In this document: positions 45,931 through 59,340 of the stretch, in pieces
Layout: each line of letters begins with the position of its first letter
Position numbering within the stretch: position 1 is the stretch's first letter
From: Pirellulales bacterium
GTDB lineage: Bacteria; Planctomycetota; Planctomycetia; Pirellulales; JAEUIK01
Assembly: GCA_019745975.1 (NCBI GenBank)
Contig: JAIESQ010000037.1
Span: 1-59,525, forward strand
Direction: 5' to 3'
DNA: 59,525 nucleotides
The notes under the pieces: generated by a model
Told to the model about the DNA's origin: nothing
The model's input: only the letters and a program-made list of their open reading frames with translations
The model's database searches: none
Made by a program: the position numbers and the translations under genes

Positions 45931-47028
45931 ATGCGCCGACGCCGCCTGGCGGCGCTCGTGGGGTGCGCCATTTTGATCGGCTCCGGCACACTCGCCGCGG
46001 CCGGCCCCAACAAGCCCGTACCCACCAAACCGGCTCCCACCAAGCCTGACGCCCGCAAGCCGGCCGGCCCCACCAAGGCCCAGCGCCGCGACATGACCCG
46101 TGGGCTCAATAGCTATCGTCAGGCGCGCACCGCGGCCAAGCGGGCCGAAGCCACGCGGCTGGTGCTTCGCGCTGGTCCCGAGGGAGCCAAAGCCCTCGCC
46201 GATCTGATCGACGTCGAGTTGCGCTCTCCGCTGGAGCGCTATCGCGCGAAATTCGCTCAAGGCGCTGCCGACGTGCTCCGCAAACGCGGCGTCGACCTGC
46301 AGGAGGTCGCTCAACTCCGCGCAGGGATCGTCGGTCGGGCCCGCGACAAGACTCTGACCGAGGAAATCATTCGTGCGCAGAGTGATCCGGCGCTCGCACG
46401 GCTCAACCTGCTCTTGGGCATCGACCGCATGCAAGTCCTGCAAGCCCACGAGGCGCTGCAGAAGCAGCGCTCCGAGTTGCTGGCCTTCGCTCCCGCTTGG
46501 GACGCTTCCCAGGCGGTGCTCGCGCGCGGCGTCGGCTCGCTGTCGAACGGCTCCTTTGAGGAGCTGCTCGTCGCCGACGAATCGATGGCGGCGCAGTTCG
46601 CGCTCCCCTTCCCCCCTGAAGCCCACCTGGCACTCTCGGTGAACGCCCGGGTGTCAACCGTACTTGATGTCGAAGAAGCGCGCGGCATCGCCGCGCTGAA
46701 CATGACGCGCGTTACTCTGGGGCTCAATCTGCTGTTAATCGATTTGGCGCTTGCCAATGCGGCTCGCGATCACTCCCACGACATGGAGACGAGCAACTTC
46801 TTCAGTCACCAATCGCCCCTGCCCGGCAAGCGCACCATCGGCGACCGCGCCAAACGGCTTGGCACCCAAGCCGATGGCGAGAACATCGCACACGGCCACT
46901 CAGTCGGGACCGACGCCATCCGCATGTGGTGGTACAGTCCAGGGCACCACAAGAACATGCTGGGCAACTATCGCCGCGTGGGTCTGGGCCGCAGCGGCAC
47001 GCTCTGGACGATGATGTTCGGGCGGTAA
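45931..47028 (+). CDS. Exported CAP-domain (SCP/PR-1/YkwD) protein
   Basis: This 365-residue protein has a leader (RRRRLAALVGCAILIGSGTLAA), a Pro/Lys-rich linker with repeated PTKP, a helical middle segment, and a C-terminal CAP domain at about 240-365. The CAP signature residues are visible: LNMTRVTLGLNLLLIDLALANAA, ARDHSHDMETSNFFSHQSP, GENIAHGHS and SPGHHKNMLG. CAP proteins are secreted and bind lipids or act in the cell wall; the exact role is unknown. The start at 45931 is set by the strong Shine-Dalgarno and the leader. Confidence 0.88.
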   Translation: MRRRRLAALVGCAILIGSGTLAAAGPNKPVPTKPAPTKPDARKPAGPTKAQRRDMTRGLNSYRQARTAAKRAEATRLVLRAGPEGAKALADLIDVELRSPLERYRAKFAQGAADVLRKRGVDLQEVAQLRAGIVGRARDKTLTEEIIRAQSDPALARLNLLLGIDRMQVLQAHEALQKQRSELLAFAPAWDASQAVLARGVGSLSNGSFEELLVADESMAAQFALPFPPEAHLALSVNARVSTVLDVEEARGIAALNMTRVTLGLNLLLIDLALANAARDHSHDMETSNFFSHQSPLPGKRTIGDRAKRLGTQADGENIAHGHSVGTDAIRMWWYSPGHHKNMLGNYRRVGLGRSGTLWTMMFGR

Positions 47029-47055
47029 GCGCGCCGCGGCGGAGATTGGCGTCGA

Positions 47056-47940
47056 CTACGGCCGGAAGCGCGGCCACCGCGGTTGCGGGGCATCCGCCCG
47101 CCACGAGCCCCCCAGCGGAGAATCTTGCTCGGACGCTGGCCACTCGTCGGCGGTGAGTCGTGCAAGTTGCTGCTGCGCGTCGTCGCTCACGGCATACATC
47201 CGCGCCAGCCACAGCGAGCGCGGCACCCCCGTGCCGTCAAAGAGTGTTGGCGGCAAGCCCGAGGCGATGGCCGCCGCGATCGCCGCATTCAAGTCGGCGT
47301 TTGGCGACCGGATGTCGAGCCCCGGCAGTCGACTGGCCTGCAACGCACCCAGCGCCACCGCCCAGCGGCGCGTCGCTCCTGGTCCGGCTGTGGGGCCCAG
47401 TTCCTTGACGAACCGCGCCGCCCGACCGGCATCGAGCGCGAACTCGGCCGGATCACTCAGCGGGGCGACGTGCGCCACCAACAGGTCAGTCCATTGCTCG
47501 ACACGGCGCCGCAGTCGATTCAGATACAGCGCGTGATCGGTCCCCAGCCCCGGACCGTGCAGCATCAGCTCGAGCGCGCGGTGTCGGGCTTCGAGATGCC
47601 CGATCATCACACTTCGCGCCACCGGTTCGAGCTCCTGCGTGTTGTGCTGCCGGTCGTGCGCCGCGGCCAGCGCCGCCCAGACGCGTGACAGCGTTTCGCC
47701 GCAGAGAATCTCTTCGAGGACGGGCCGCAGCAGAAACCACAACAAGCTCGTCGCCAGATCGGCGTCGGTCGAGCGCCGCTGATGCTGCTTCAACTCGCGC
47801 CCCCAGCGGTCGAAGCGGCACTTGGCGGCGGCCCAATAGCGCTCCGCTCCCTCGCTCGCCAGCCGCTGCGAGCCCGCCAGAATGGCCGGCCCTTGCGCGG
47901 CGACGAAGGCAGCCAGTTGCACCAGTTCGGCGACGTGCAT
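47056..47940 (-). CDS. Conserved planctomycete protein of unknown function
   Basis: This 294-residue protein is helical and rich in Ala, Arg and Leu, starting MHVAELVQLAAFVAAQGPAI. No leader, membrane segment or known motif is seen apart from regular amphipathic helices (QHQRRSTDADLATSLLWFLL). The frame is open upstream to 48168, but those residues look random (many Arg/Ser). It is convergent with the CAP gene, 27 bases apart. Confidence 0.65.
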   Translation of the reverse strand: MHVAELVQLAAFVAAQGPAILAGSQRLASEGAERYWAAAKCRFDRWGRELKQHQRRSTDADLATSLLWFLLRPVLEEILCGETLSRVWAALAAAHDRQHNTQELEPVARSVMIGHLEARHRALELMLHGPGLGTDHALYLNRLRRRVEQWTDLLVAHVAPLSDPAEFALDAGRAARFVKELGPTAGPGATRRWAVALGALQASRLPGLDIRSPNADLNAAIAAAIASGLPPTLFDGTGVPRSLWLARMYAVSDDAQQQLARLTADEWPASEQDSPLGGSWRADAPQPRWPRFRP

Positions 47941-48259
47941 CGTAGCGCGGCCCGGGATGAGCAAATAGCAGGAGCGGGTCGGAAGAGCCTGAGGGGACCA
48001 AGGCTCTTCCGCCCGCCCTGCGTGGGAGTCCTGCCGACAAGAGATGGCAAAGCCGGTGCCGCGACGCCGGCCGCCCGCGCGACGCCACCGCGCAGCGCGC
48101 CAAAGTGTTGCCGACCATGAGGTTGCCGCGCTTGATCGGCTGCCCGCGCGAATGTTGCGGGAACGCAACGCGGTGAGATTTCACCACATTGGCACGCGTA
48201 CGCCGTCGCGTTTCAGCCGCGGTCCGAAACCGCAATTGACTGCAAGTCGAGGGCCCGTC
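47941..48259. other. Intergenic stretch between typA and the unknown gene
   Basis: There are 319 bases between two minus-strand genes. It contains a pair of GGAAGAGCC / GGCTCTTCC segments (around 47981-48009) that can form a hairpin, possibly a transcription end for typA or a repeat, but no T-run follows. No gene is supported. Confidence 0.35.
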
Positions 48260-50107
48260 CTACGCCCGCAGCCGGTTCGCCCGTCGGCGATCGGCTTCGC
48301 TCAACAGAATCTTGCGGAGCCGGACCTTGCTGGGCGTGACCTCGACCAGCTCGTCCTCTTCGATGTACTCCAGCGCCATTTCGAGCGACAGGATCCGCGG
48401 CGGCTTGAGCAGAATGTTGCGGTCGCTGCCGGTCGCCCGCATGTTGGTGAGCTTCTTTTCCTTGGTCGGGTTGACGTTCATGTCCTCGGCGCGGCTGTTT
48501 TCACCGACGATCATCCCTTCGTACACTTCGTCGCCTGGGCCCACGAACATGTCGGCGCGCGCCTGCAGCCCGTCAAGTCCGAAGGCGACCGCCTTGCCGG
48601 CCACCATCGACACCAGCACACCGTTCGGCCGGCCTGGTATCTCCCCCGCCAGCAATTGGTACCCCTCGAACCGATGATGCAAAATCGCGTTGCCTTGCGT
48701 GGCATTCAAGAGCCGCGTGCGCAGGCCGATCAGCCCGCGCGCCGGTATCGAGAACTGCATGTGCGCGAGCTTGCCGCGCGTGGTCATCGAAACCATCTGG
48801 CCGCGCCGTCCCCCGACCAGCTCCATCACCGCCCCCAGGTGCTCGGGCGGCACGTCGATCGACAGCGTCTCGTAGGGCTCTTCGATCACTCCGTTGCGCT
48901 CGCGGGTGATCACGCGGGGCTTACCCACCGACAGCTCGAACCCCTCGCGGCGCATGGTCTCGATCAACACCGACAAGTGCAACAACCCGCGTCCCGACAC
49001 GTAGAACTGCTCGCTCGTCTCGACTGGTCGCACGCGCAGCGCGACGTTGCGCTCCAGCTCCTTGTAGAGCCGCTCGCGCAGGTGTCGGCTGGTGAGGTAC
49101 TTCCCCTCGCGCCCGCACAAGGGGGATGTGTTGACGCCGAACACCATCTCCAGCGTCGGCTGATCGACCGACAGTCGCGGCATCGCGCGCGGTGCTTCGA
49201 CGTCGGCGATCGTGTCACCGATCTCGACGCTCTCCAGCCCCGTAATCGCGCAAATGTCGCCCGCCGTCGCTTCGTCGACCGCTTCGCGCCCCAGCTTGCT
49301 GAACAGCTCGACCGCGGTCACGCGCTCGGCCGAGCTGCGGTCGTCGGCCTGCAAGAGCAGGATGCTCTGCCCGCGCTTGACCGTGCCCGCTTGAATGCGG
49401 CCGATCGCGATCCGCCCGACATACTCCGACCACTCGAGCGTGGTCACCAGCATTTGCAGCGGGGCGTCGGGCTCGACCTGCGGACCGGGAATCTTCTCCA
49501 ACACCAGGTCGAGCAGCGGATGAATCGACGCGCCGGGCGCGTCGGGATCGGTCGTGGCGAAGCCGCCGCGGCCGCTGGCGAAGATATACGGAAAGTCGGC
49601 CAGCGCGTCGTCGGCCCCCAGCTCCAGGAACAGCTCGAACACCTCGTCGACCACTTCGCGCGGCCGGGCGTCGCCGCGGTCGATCTTGTTGATCACCACG
49701 ATCGGCTTCAGCCCGTATTCGAGCGCCTTCGACAGCACGAAGCGGGTCTGCGGCATCGGCCCTTCGGCCGCGTCGACCAGCACCAGCGCGCCGTCGGCCA
49801 TACGCAGCACGCGCTCGACTTCGCCACCGAAGTCGGCGTGGCCCGGCGTGTCGATCAGATTGATCTTCACCCCCTTGTAGGGGAGCGAGATATTCTTGGC
49901 CAGGATCGTGATCCCCCGCTCGCGCTCCAGTTCGTTCGAGTCGAGGATGCAGTCGCCAACCAATTGGCTGGCCCGAAACTCGCCGCTTTGGCGCAGCAGG
50001 CAATCGACCAGCGTCGTCTTGCCGTGGTCGACGTGGGCGATGATCGCCAGGTTACGCAAGTCGTTGCGGCGTATCACGTTCTTGTCTGGGGAATCAGCCA
50101 GAAGCAT
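48260..50107 (-). CDS. typA: Ribosome-associated GTPase TypA/BipA
   Basis: This 615-residue translational GTPase helps 50S subunit assembly and growth under stress. The G1 motif is [13 protein letters not shown] (about residues 22-34); [25 protein letters not shown] and [10 protein letters not shown] mark G2-G4. Domains II, III/V and the TypA-specific C-terminal domain ([20 protein letters not shown] and [14 protein letters not shown]) are complete. The length matches bacterial TypA exactly. No strong Shine-Dalgarno is visible. Confidence 0.97.
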   Translation of the reverse strand: MLLADSPDKNVIRRNDLRNLAIIAHVDHGKTTLVDCLLRQSGEFRASQLVGDCILDSNELERERGITILAKNISLPYKGVKINLIDTPGHADFGGEVERVLRMADGALVLVDAAEGPMPQTRFVLSKALEYGLKPIVVINKIDRGDARPREVVDEVFELFLELGADDALADFPYIFASGRGGFATTDPDAPGASIHPLLDLVLEKIPGPQVEPDAPLQMLVTTLEWSEYVGRIAIGRIQAGTVKRGQSILLLQADDRSSAERVTAVELFSKLGREAVDEATAGDICAITGLESVEIGDTIADVEAPRAMPRLSVDQPTLEMVFGVNTSPLCGREGKYLTSRHLRERLYKELERNVALRVRPVETSEQFYVSGRGLLHLSVLIETMRREGFELSVGKPRVITRERNGVIEEPYETLSIDVPPEHLGAVMELVGGRRGQMVSMTTRGKLAHMQFSIPARGLIGLRTRLLNATQGNAILHHRFEGYQLLAGEIPGRPNGVLVSMVAGKAVAFGLDGLQARADMFVGPGDEVYEGMIVGENSRAEDMNVNPTKEKKLTNMRATGSDRNILLKPPRILSLEMALEYIEEDELVEVTPSKVRLRKILLSEADRRRANRLRA

Positions 50108-50304
50108 CGTTGCAAACCAAAGGGGCGCGACCTAACCAGGTCGCATGTGGGCAGGCGGGCTCAATAGCAGGCAGGCTCGTCCCACCATCGTATCAATCGA
50201 CGGCAACGGCGGGTAGGGCGATTGAGCGTGAGGAATTGACGAAGATACCGCGTCCGCACGGGGAATTGGCCGCCGCCGCGCCTCGCGGACGGACCGCGCG
50301 CGGT

Positions 50305-51174
50305 CTACTCCTCAACCACGGCCAGCGACGCAAACCGGTGCGCCAAAGCCAGAAAATCGTCGGCGCTGCGCGGCGTGGGGCCCAACCGCGCGAGCAGATC
50401 GGTGCTGGTCAACCGCTCGCGGCTCGGCGCGCTCGTGACCTGTAGCGTGCTGATGTCGAACACGCCATAGGCGACTTCCAATTCCGGCCGCCCCAAGCTC
50501 TGAGCTTCGCGCCACAGGTCGAAGGCCGTGATCGCCGCGTTCAGATAGATCGACGTTTCGATGAGCGCCGCCCGATAGCCCGGCTGCAGCCAAAACTCGG
50601 CGCCGTGCACTTCGGCCAGCGACCGCGCCGCTGTCCGCACCGCCAGCATGATGCGATCGACCAGCGACCGTAGCGCGTGCGTGAAGGCGATCTCCGCGTA
50701 GCCGCTCGGGTGCAGATAGGCATCGACGGCCGCCGTCACCGCGCCGCAGCCCGTGTGCCCTAGCACGACCACGAGTTTCAGCGTCTCCTGAAAGCTGCGC
50801 ACCGCGTAGTCGAAGCTCCCCAGGCACTCGATCCCCAACACGTTGCCGGCGATCCGCACCACGAACAAATCGTTAAACGACAGGTCGAACACCCGCTCCA
50901 CGGGCACGCGCGCGTCGGAGCAACCCAGCACCAGCGCGAACGGCTTTTGGTCGAGTGCGACGCCCGAGATGACCGGCAGTCCCAGCGAGATCAGGTCAAC
51001 GGGAATCACGGCCGGCTCGGCCGACGCGCCTTCGAGCATGCCGCTTTGCAAGTGCGACACGAAGCTCAACAGCCGCTGGTTGCCGGCCACCAGCGCGCCG
51101 CGGGCCGCCAAGGCATCAGCCGGCCGGTCGACCGCGATTGGGCGATACGGATCGAAGCGATAGATCAGGTCCAT
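50305..51174 (-). CDS. Beta-class carbonic anhydrase
   Basis: This enzyme of about 289 residues interconverts CO2 and bicarbonate. The zinc ligands are C85 (CSDARVP, with the D87-R89 dyad), H140 and C143 (GHTGCGAV), the full beta-class set. After the core, a C-terminal extension of about 100 residues is helical and ends in a segment starting LTSTDLLARL. The start is taken at the ATG at 51174; the frame is open to a TTG at 51246, which would add 24 residues. It probably acts in the cytoplasm, since no leader is seen. Confidence 0.9.
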   Translation of the reverse strand: MDLIYRFDPYRPIAVDRPADALAARGALVAGNQRLLSFVSHLQSGMLEGASAEPAVIPVDLISLGLPVISGVALDQKPFALVLGCSDARVPVERVFDLSFNDLFVVRIAGNVLGIECLGSFDYAVRSFQETLKLVVVLGHTGCGAVTAAVDAYLHPSGYAEIAFTHALRSLVDRIMLAVRTAARSLAEVHGAEFWLQPGYRAALIETSIYLNAAITAFDLWREAQSLGRPELEVAYGVFDISTLQVTSAPSRERLTSTDLLARLGPTPRSADDFLALAHRFASLAVVEE

Positions 51175-51444
51175 GGCATCTCGGAGGGCGAGGTACTCGT
51201 TGACCGAGGCTCGAAGCAGTTTGTAGCCGCCCCGTGAATGTACCAACTCGCAACTAATCGCGGATGCTCAGGTCGACGATTGTTCACCCGCGTCGGTCTG
51301 CACGAGAACGCATCGGGAAAGAAATTCCGACCCGTTCGTAACATTTTTGCGCGAAATACGCTGACCTTTGGTACCTGCCGGCGCCCGGCGGCGCTGACGC
51401 AAATTCCCCTAGCCACTTCTCCCCCTCACAACCAAAGGTGCCGT

Positions 51445-52257
51445 ATGAAACGGCCTACGCGACGAACGAATCGCCTCCACGTCGAACGCTGCGAAGCACG
51501 CTGCATGCTCTCTTCGATCGGGCTGACCAACGGCGTGCTCACGGTCGTCGGCGACGAAACGGCCGACCGAATTTACCTCTCCAGCTACGACGGCGTCACC
51601 GCGGTCGTCAGCGTCATGGATCACGCCACGGGCGCCGTCAAAACGTCCGCCACTTATAACGTCGCCAATATCTCGTCGATTAACGTCCAAAGTCTCGGCG
51701 GCAACGACACCATCGAAAACAACCTGCTGCAAAACTCCACCCTCGACGGCGGCGCCGGTGACGACACCATCTACGGCGGCGCCGGCAACGATTCGCTCAT
51801 CGGTGGCGACGGCACCGACCGCTTGTATGGCGGCACCGGCCACGACTCCCTCTACGGCGGCGCCGGCAACGACCTCCTGCAAGGCTCCATCGGCACCGAC
51901 TACCTCGATGGCGGCGCGGGAGACGATACACTCCAAGGGGGCACGGGCAACGACACCCTCTATGGCGGCATCGGCAACGACTACCTCTACGGACAAGGTG
52001 ACGACGACTTGCTCTATGGCGATGCCGGCAACGACTCGCTCTTCGGCGACGCCGGCAACGACACCCTGACGGGCGGCACCGGGTACGACATCGTCCACGG
52101 TGGCCTCGGCGCCGATCGCATCTACACCGACGCGCTCGACCAGGCGTTCGGCGACGAAGACACCGACTGGTTCGATGGCCTCTTCGAACGCTCCGGTAGC
52201 TTCTTCAAGTTCCGCAACCCCAACAGCACCGTCTACCGAGACTGGGGAACGATCTGA
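51445..52257 (+). CDS. Secreted RTX-type calcium-binding repeat protein
   Basis: This 270-residue protein starts with a basic stretch and [15 protein letters not shown], a variant of the planctomycete ERLEDRxLLS export-type N-terminus. It is then dominated by about twelve nonapeptide RTX units ([20 protein letters not shown] and relatives, about residues 100-225), which fold into a calcium-binding beta roll. The tail [16 protein letters not shown] is not a known secretion signal. No enzyme domain is present, so a structural or surface role is likely. It is convergent with the methyltransferase gene. Confidence 0.9.
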   Translation: MKRPTRRTNRLHVERCEARCMLSSIGLTNGVLTVVGDETADRIYLSSYDGVTAVVSVMDHATGAVKTSATYNVANISSINVQSLGGNDTIENNLLQNSTLDGGAGDDTIYGGAGNDSLIGGDGTDRLYGGTGHDSLYGGAGNDLLQGSIGTDYLDGGAGDDTLQGGTGNDTLYGGIGNDYLYGQGDDDLLYGDAGNDSLFGDAGNDTLTGGTGYDIVHGGLGADRIYTDALDQAFGDEDTDWFDGLFERSGSFFKFRNPNSTVYRDWGTI

Positions 52258-52336
52258 TCGGCGCTGGTTGCGGTCGATGGCATGCGCGACGGCCAACCCC
52301 AAGCTGCTGGAACTTTCCTGGCTGCGTCTCGGCCAG

Positions 52337-52981
52337 TCAGGAGTTGGCGACGTGTGCTTGGGTCGTCGCTTTTTCAGCTTTCCGAAAGACGCCGAATACG
52401 AAGGGTTGAATTGTTCCCTGGGGCGTCCGATGCGCGTGCTCGACTTGCCGAACGAGCGTAAAGTCTGCCCCCAACGTCGCCGCCAGCGATGCTGCACCAT
52501 AGCGACAGACGGGCAAGGCGCTGCACGTTTCCGGCCCTGCCAGCGCAAAGGTGCCGAGCACCGCGTGCCCGCCCGGGCGTAGTGCCGCGCGGAGTCGATC
52601 CAGGTACGCGGCACGATCAGCGGGCGTGGTCAGAAAATGAAACACGGCCCGATCATGCCAAATATCGTAGGTGCCTAGTCGCACCGCCTCCGTAATGTCG
52701 GCCTGAATCCAGCGCACGCGCGCGGCCTTTTCCTGGAGCCGGGCCTGTGCTTGCTCCAGCGCGGTGCCTGAGACGTCGAGGACCGTCACCTCCCACATTC
52801 CCTCCTCGACTAGCTGGTCGACGAGCGACGAGGTGCCTCCCCCGACATCGATAATCCGTCCGCCTGCCGGCGCAACGCCCCGAATCAGCGACAGCGAGAC
52901 GGCTGGCAACGGCTCGAACCAGCTTGTTTCGGTAGCCGGCCGCGTTTGATAGACGCCTTCCCAGTGCGCGCGCCGATCCAT
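52337..52981 (-). CDS. Class I SAM-dependent methyltransferase
   Basis: This 214-residue protein has the SAM-binding motif IIDVGGGTSSLVDQL, the second acidic residue in VTVLDVSG, and motif IV-like WHDRAVFHFLT, followed by LRAALRPGGHAVLGTFA. The N-terminal MDRRAHWEGVYQTRPATETS and W in SWFEP are typical of small Tehb-like/thiopurine-type methyltransferases. The substrate cannot be predicted. Confidence 0.88.
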   Translation of the reverse strand: MDRRAHWEGVYQTRPATETSWFEPLPAVSLSLIRGVAPAGGRIIDVGGGTSSLVDQLVEEGMWEVTVLDVSGTALEQAQARLQEKAARVRWIQADITEAVRLGTYDIWHDRAVFHFLTTPADRAAYLDRLRAALRPGGHAVLGTFALAGPETCSALPVCRYGAASLAATLGADFTLVRQVEHAHRTPQGTIQPFVFGVFRKAEKATTQAHVANS

Positions 52982-53146
52982 TTAGCGAATGCTCCCTCTG
53001 AAGACCGTTACGGTCGGGTATGCGCCCCAGGTCGCCATTCTCGATCAATCGGGCTGTTGCGTAAACGGGCTCGAGGACAGTCTCATGGGTGAAACGCACC
53101 ACGGCTTTGCCAAGGGAGAAGAAAAGGTGGAAGAAAAGAGGTGGAA

Positions 53147-53295
53147 GAAAAGGTGTCAGGAACCAAATCGCTGCTCTTTGGGGCGGATGCACGGCGGAAA
53201 TGCCGTTAGTTGCTCGGCAGCGCCTTGGAGCAGTCGATCAACAGATCGAGCGTGCGCCAGGGTTCGTCACGTCGCGGCTGGGGCATCGTAAACGG
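53147..53295. repeat. 149-bp direct repeat, copy 1
   Basis: Starts GAAAAGGTGTCAGGAACC and ends GGGGCATCGTAAACGG. It matches 54184-54334 in the same orientation with roughly 85% identity by eye. The two copies flank a small exported-protein gene. Confidence 0.85.
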
Positions 53296-53427
53296 GTCGT
53301 TGCCGCGTGCGCACGCCCCCGGCAGGGCAATGAGGCGCTGATTGCGAGCCACGCTCGCGTCATTTGCACCGCGCGTTGCGCGTCGGCGGCAAGAAGTGCT
53401 ACGTCCGCAATCGCGATTTGCATACGC
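53206..53427 (-). pseudogene. Degraded 3' end of an unknown gene (copy 1)
   Basis: Read on the minus strand, one frame gives ...NDPFTMPQPRRDEPWRTLDL followed by LIDCSKALPSN and a stop at 53206-53208. Further upstream, protein-like sequence (MQIAIADVALLAADAQRAVQ) sits in another frame, so at least one frameshift separates them. No start or complete domain is found. The same C-terminal peptide occurs in copy 2. Confidence 0.4.
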
Positions 53428-54162
53428 TTACTTGCGCGGGAACCCAACGCCTTCGGTGGCCATGCGTGCCAACTCGCGGTCGAGGCGCGTCAGATTCTCC
53501 GAGTCTGGCGACCGCTGACAGAAGTGTCGAATGAACTCAAGCCATTCTTCACTTCCCTTTTCATCCCAGCCAGCAAGATTCCAATTCATGATCATGCAGG
53601 CATAGAGAGTCATCGCCGTGTCGGATACTGGGTCAGTGTGCCCGTAGGCGGCAATGTGACCATCCTCATACTCAGGATGTCGCGGAGCGCGAAGGTAGCT
53701 TAGGATTTGGGGAATCGAGGTTTCGCCAATTTCCATCAGTGCCTTTGCGCAAGGATAGCCATTGAACGAGGATAATCTGGTCACAATCTCGGGTTGATGA
53801 TAGTCGATCGCATCAATGAGCAGCGGCACCGCCTGGCGGCCGCCAATCTTGGAGAGGATTCTCGCTGCCAGGTGCGCCGTCGTGTATTCCTTGAATTCGT
53901 CGGTGCGCTCATCGACGCGCTCGATCAATTCGGCAACCAGATATGCGTGCTCGTCGCGGAATTGTGCGAAGCCCTTCGAGCGCACTTGCTGTTCGGGTGA
54001 GTCGAGCTTTACCAATATCTCGTCGACGTGGGGAAACGAAGGAGGGATTTGTTGGCCACCTGGCACGGCGCGCGACACCGAGGGCTCTGTGAACCGACCC
54101 AGCACGAAGCCGGTCATAAGCAGCAACACGGCTAGTGGCAGGTTTCGAAGGCGCTTGTTCAT
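53428..54162 (-). CDS. Exported HEAT-like repeat protein, unknown
   Basis: This 244-residue protein has a short leader (LRNLPLAVLLLMTGFVLG) and then helix pairs resembling HEAT repeats (ARILSKIGGRQAVPLLIDAI and AKALMEIGETSIPQILSYL). No catalytic motif is seen. AAGGAGG at ideal spacing before the ATG supports the start. It is bracketed by two copies of a 150-bp repeat, which suggests that the segment was duplicated or moved as a unit. Confidence 0.75.
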   Translation of the reverse strand: MNKRLRNLPLAVLLLMTGFVLGRFTEPSVSRAVPGGQQIPPSFPHVDEILVKLDSPEQQVRSKGFAQFRDEHAYLVAELIERVDERTDEFKEYTTAHLAARILSKIGGRQAVPLLIDAIDYHQPEIVTRLSSFNGYPCAKALMEIGETSIPQILSYLRAPRHPEYEDGHIAAYGHTDPVSDTAMTLYACMIMNWNLAGWDEKGSEEWLEFIRHFCQRSPDSENLTRLDRELARMATEGVGFPRK

Positions 54163-54183
54163 GACGTCCTCCTTAAGGGAGCT

Positions 54184-54334
54184 GAAAAGGTGTCAGGAAC
54201 CAAATCGCCGTTTTTTGGGACGGATGCACGGGGCGGCAGCGCCGCTAGTTGCTCGGCAGCGCCTTGGAGCAGTCGATTCACAGATCCAGCGTGCGCCAAG
54301 GTTCCTCCCCTTGCGGCTGGGGCATCGTAAACGG
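54184..54334. repeat. 151-bp direct repeat, copy 2
   Basis: Same orientation as 53147-53295. The AAAAGGTGTCAGGAACCAAA end is nearly identical, the centre differs (GCTGCTCTTTGGGG versus GCCGTTTTTTGGGA), and the right end GGGGCATCGTAAACGG is the same. Confidence 0.85.
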
Positions 54335-54420
54335 TCGCGGCTCGACCGGCTCGGCCAGCGCGAAGAACGACTTCGCTGCCAACGTTGCGCGCTGCGGCGG
54401 AAATGCCCGCGCCATTGGCG
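54278..54420 (-). pseudogene. Degraded 3' end of an unknown gene (copy 2)
   Basis: The minus-strand frame gives ATLAAKSFFALAEPVEPR, then PFTMPQPQGEEPWRTLDL and a stop at 54278-54280. Copy 1 reads Leu at that stop position and continues, so this copy carries a TTG-to-TGA type change. No start lies within the 140 bases before the neighbouring gene's stop, so only a tail remains. Confidence 0.4.
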
Positions 54421-55323
54421 CTACGGCGTTGGGGGAGTCGGTTGGACTTGTTCGATGAACTTGCGGACCAGTTCATTGTCATCGCGGCGGAGCTTCGTGA
54501 TCAACTCCGGCGTGGCCAGTTCCTTGTGCTGCGCCATGATGGCGGCGACGTAGAGCCGGGCCCACCACTCGGGCCGGGCGGCCATCAGCTCAAGCTGCGG
54601 GGGCACGTCGGCGGGAATGTCTTCGGGTTTGACGCTGCCGGACTGCTGCTTGATAAAGCCGTTCTGCACTTTCCAGAGCATGTCGTCGACGACGTGGCCC
54701 GCCCAGAGAAAGGGCTTGCGCTGCTCACCATCTTCGATCGTGCCGATAACGAAAGCGCGCAGCGCGTCACCGGGGGATCGCTCGAACATGTGCCCTGCTA
54801 ACCCCGGTTCGATCTCCTGAGAAAAGTGATGGCTAGCGCCGATGACATCTCGATAGTGGCCAAAGTCAGGTCCTCTGCCTGGGCTAGCATTCTCAATTAA
54901 GTCTGCCACCTCCAGGACGGAGCGCCGCAAGGGCTTGTCTGGCGTGTCGAGAAGTGGTGCGATGGCGTGGACCAAATCCCCCTTTTGGAGGACGTAGGCG
55001 ATAACCATAGGGAGCACGGCTCCATCTGCTATGTCGGTTGCGTGGGTGTGGAACCAAAGTAGTTGACGGACGAGTTCGGTACGGTCCTTCCGGGCGACGG
55101 GATGGAGTGCAACAATCGCGCGCAAGAAACGCTCTTTACTCCGTTCCGAGTCATTGGCGTCATGCACCGCCTTCCCTAATTCGGTGAGCCGCGCCTGGAC
55201 GATTGGATCAGGCACTATGGGCATCGCCGCTTGACCTTCAGGCGGCTCGCCGGACCTGCTGGCTGACGTCATAAGCATCACGAACGCAAACACTATGATG
55301 CGCGAAGGCTTTGCCAAGAACAT
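54421..55323 (-). CDS. Exported protein of unknown function
   Basis: The 300-residue product has a leader (SRIIVFAFVMLMTSASRS) and a helical body with repeated short helices, possibly HEAT-like (LRRSVLEVADLIENASPG). Its C-terminus TPELITKLRRDDNELVRKF is charged. No domain is recognised. Its start is 18 bases after the stop of the large Calx-beta gene on the same strand, so the two are probably co-transcribed. Confidence 0.7.
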   Translation of the reverse strand: MFLAKPSRIIVFAFVMLMTSASRSGEPPEGQAAMPIVPDPIVQARLTELGKAVHDANDSERSKERFLRAIVALHPVARKDRTELVRQLLWFHTHATDIADGAVLPMVIAYVLQKGDLVHAIAPLLDTPDKPLRRSVLEVADLIENASPGRGPDFGHYRDVIGASHHFSQEIEPGLAGHMFERSPGDALRAFVIGTIEDGEQRKPFLWAGHVVDDMLWKVQNGFIKQQSGSVKPEDIPADVPPQLELMAARPEWWARLYVAAIMAQHKELATPELITKLRRDDNELVRKFIEQVQPTPPTP

Positions 55324-55341
55324 TGAGATACTCGAAAAGAA

Positions 55342-59340
<3,999 letters not shown>

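Noticed and set aside
48044-50167. Long open frame on the plus strand opposite typA (707 codons)
   Set aside because: It runs antisense to a fully conserved TypA and has the His/Arg/Gln-rich composition of a GC-rich shadow frame.
51758-52069. Repetitive DNA in the RTX gene as a CRISPR or satellite array
   Set aside because: The period follows nonapeptide glycine/aspartate codons of RTX repeats, with variable third bases.
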